In this document: one piece after another, positions 62,339 through 64,000 of the stretch | Numbering within the stretch: position 1 is the stretch's first letter | Layout of the letters: every line of letters begins with the position of its first letter | Notes under the pieces: model-generated | What the model was told of the DNA's origin: nothing | Seen by the model: only the letters and a program-made list of their open reading frames with translations | Database searches by the model: none | Source: Paraburkholderia sp. BL10I2N1 | GTDB lineage: Bacteria > Pseudomonadota > Gammaproteobacteria > Burkholderiales > Burkholderiaceae | Length of the DNA: 64,000 bases | Assembly (NCBI RefSeq): GCF_004361815.1 | Contig: NZ_SNWA01000003.1 | Span: 665,490 to 729,489 of the forward strand | Direction of reading: 5' to 3' | Program-made: the position numbers and the translations under genes

Positions 62339-63840
62339 CTCAGGATCGCCCACATCTTTTCGCTGAATCGCGCTTGTAAACTGAGTCAGGCGATGTTAAC
62401 TTGCGTGTATTGCCTGTAAAACGACACGCCGTTGCCTTCCATAGACGATAACGCTGACTGGGCCGATACCGAATTCGGTGCGGCCAATCTGGGCGATGCC
62501 CGTTTGACGAGCCGACTGGTCGCGCTGGCGCGACGGTTGGCAAGTAGTCCTGATTGCCCATTCCCGCGCTCGCTCAATGCCGCCGAGCTCAAGGCAGCCT
62601 ATCGTTTTTTCGACAACGAACAGGTCGATACGGATGGCGTACTTGCTCCGCACATTGAACAGACCCTGCGGCGCATGACCCGCATACCGGTCGTGCTTGC
62701 GGTGCAGGACACGACCGAATTCAACCTGAGCCACCTCAAAGCGACCGAAGGACTGGGCTACGGCACGGGCAACGCTTCGCGCGGCTTCATGCTGCACAGC
62801 CTGCTGGCCGTCACGCCAGAAGGTTTGCCGCTGGGTGTGCTGGGTATGAAGACCTGGGTGCGACCCGACGCGCAATTAGGCAAGAAGCAGCAGAGAAAGC
62901 ACCTTCCGGTTGCAGACAAGGAGAGCGTCAAGTGGCTCGAAGGCATCGCGCATCTGGGCGCCCTCAAGGCACGCTGTCCCGAGACCCTGGTGATTGGAAT
63001 CGGTGACCGGGAAAGCGACCTCTACGAAGTGTTCACGGCCGAGCGTCCGCGAGGCGTTGAGTGGCTGATCCGAGCCAAGTCGGATCGCAAGACCGTCAAC
63101 CCCGAGCACTCCCTCTGGGAGGCCGTTGCCGCGACCGCCCCGCTGGGCGAAACGGAGTTACAGGTCCCGCCAGTGGGTAATCAACCCAGGCGCGTCGCCC
63201 GTCTGACACTGCGGTGTACGCCAGTGCGACTGAGGCCTCCGCAACGGCCTTCATCCCGGCTCGCCGAGGTCACAGTCTATGCGATCCACGCCCTTGAAAC
63301 CACGCCGCCGGCGGACATCGAGCCGCTCGAATGGATGCTGCTCAGTTCCGTGCCGACGATCACGTTTGAGGACACCCTTGAACGACTCGGCTGGTATGCC
63401 CGCCGATGGACGATTGAGTCGTGGCACCGCGTACTGAAGAGTGGCTGCAGCATTGAAAAGCGTCAGTTCGGCAACCTTGAGCGGTTCGTACGGTCGACCG
63501 CGCTATTTGCGGTGATCAGCTGGCGCATCATGTACGCGACGTTGCTGGGTCGTGCCGATCCGGACCTGTCGTGCGAAGTCCTTCTGCAACCAGACGAATG
63601 GCGCGCGCTTCATAGCCGCACCCATCGCACGTCAAAACCACCGACTGCAATACCTTCACTCGGTGAGGTCGTGCTGTGGATTGCAAAACTCGGTGGGTAC
63701 CTGAACCGCAAGCATGACCACCCACCCGGTCCCACCGTCATGTGGCGTGGATTTCTCGTCCTGCACGAGATCACCGAGATGTATCGCATCTTCAGGCAAG
63801 ACGAATAAGTTGGCTCACGAAAAATGTGGGTGATCCTGAG
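62339..63840 (+). mobile_element. Complete IS4-family (Tn5/IS50-like) insertion sequence
   Basis: The element spans about 1502 bp. Its left end starts CTCAGGATCGCCCACAT and its right end, read inward on the other strand, starts CTCAGGATCACCCACAT, so the terminal repeats match for 17 positions but one. It holds a single transposase gene. No target-site duplication is seen: the bases before 62339 (GTTCAGGAT) differ from those after 63840 (CTCCTAAAC). It interrupts tssL. Confidence 0.85.
62432..63808 (+). CDS. IS4-family transposase
   Basis: The 458-residue transposase has the Tn5-like front domain (DWADTEFGAANLGDARLTSR, AAYRFFDNEQVD) and the DDE residues in VLAVQDTTEFNLSHL (first Asp), VIGIGDRESDLYEVF (second Asp) and YARRWTIESWHRVLKSGC (Glu in the YREK-like box). 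The only start available is a TTG at 62432 because a stop lies directly upstream. It looks full-length and probably active. Confidence 0.9.
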   Translation: MPSIDDNADWADTEFGAANLGDARLTSRLVALARRLASSPDCPFPRSLNAAELKAAYRFFDNEQVDTDGVLAPHIEQTLRRMTRIPVVLAVQDTTEFNLSHLKATEGLGYGTGNASRGFMLHSLLAVTPEGLPLGVLGMKTWVRPDAQLGKKQQRKHLPVADKESVKWLEGIAHLGALKARCPETLVIGIGDRESDLYEVFTAERPRGVEWLIRAKSDRKTVNPEHSLWEAVAATAPLGETELQVPPVGNQPRRVARLTLRCTPVRLRPPQRPSSRLAEVTVYAIHALETTPPADIEPLEWMLLSSVPTITFEDTLERLGWYARRWTIESWHRVLKSGCSIEKRQFGNLERFVRSTALFAVISWRIMYATLLGRADPDLSCEVLLQPDEWRALHSRTHRTSKPPTAIPSLGEVVLWIAKLGGYLNRKHDHPPGPTVMWRGFLVLHEITEMYRIFRQDE

Positions 63841-64000
63841 CTCCTAAACAGGGCCGCCCGGCCGCGAGTGCCGGATTGCCCGGTCATATCCGTCTTCGGC
63901 ACATGCCTCAATGGCACAGGGTTGTGCAGGACAACACATTCATACCGATGGCCGTACCGACCAGCGTGCCAGCCGGAAAACTCGCGAGGGTTGTCGATGA
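63841..64000. other. Unassigned sequence to the window end
   Basis: About 160 bp that show no similarity to the missing part of tssL that I can see. A frame is open to the window edge but cannot be named. Confidence 0.4.

Noticed and set aside
1..64000. CRISPR arrays, tRNA and rRNA genes
   Set aside because: No regularly spaced repeats and no recognisable cloverleaf or rRNA segment were seen.

Overview
The window looks like chromosome from a Burkholderia-type betaproteobacterium (Paraburkholderia or Caballeronia is the best guess). The reasons are the high GC content, a Burkholderia-style OmpC-like porin, an arginine transaminase-pathway decarboxylase of the AruI type, a LexA-controlled imuA-imuB-dnaE2 mutasome with an unusual SRAP protein, and a T6SS in the tssBC / tssMAFGJ arrangement. 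This assignment is inference from gene families; no rRNA or tRNA gene was seen.

Layout. 1-3.7 kb is an accessory margin: an IS66 fragment, small unknown genes, a PlsC-like acyltransferase, a Uma2-type nuclease and about 1.2 kb without convincing genes. 3.7-6.7 kb has an exported phosphoesterase and a DUF899 protein. 7.4-12 kb is a magnesium P-type ATPase (mgtA) behind a long leader with two candidate upstream ORFs, followed by a porin. 12.2-19.2 kb is a catabolic and uptake operon: 2-ketoarginine decarboxylase, aldehyde dehydrogenase and a complete polar amino acid ABC transporter. 19.2-23.5 kb is a graveyard of remnants (IS630, truncated sialidase-like gene, IS1182, a marR'-'emrB deletion fusion) around an intact MarR gene. 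23.6-29.7 kb holds a LysR gene and a class III CoA-transferase / CitMHS transporter / acyl-CoA dehydrogenase / IclR cluster. 30-36.2 kb is the mutasome operon with a perfect LexA box, and head-to-head with it are three tightly packed small genes of unknown function. 37.5-44.1 kb carries a recombinase-fold protein that seems to lack its catalytic residues, a BCCT transporter, a TonB-like protein, a cyclic-nucleotide-domain histidine kinase and a small exported protein.

44.4-62.3 kb is a type VI secretion cluster that appears to be decaying at one end. TssJ (two copies), TssG, TssF, TssA, TssM, a PAAR protein and TssB are intact. TssC stops at about two thirds of its normal length and runs into a foreign 55-residue tail. 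A GH19 (lysozyme/chitinase-like) effector directly behind it is frameshifted, TssK carries several frameshifts, and TssL is cut after about 108 residues by a complete IS4-family element (62.3-63.8 kb). Hcp, TssE and TssH are absent from the window. The simplest reading is a deletion joining tssC to an effector module, followed by loss of selection on the rest.

The points most worth following up are the candidate mgtA leader peptides, the TssC chimera with its low-GC effector/immunity pair, the LexA-linked small-gene operon, the catalytically empty tyrosine recombinase, and the shared 46-bp spaced operator-like boxes in front of both marR loci.
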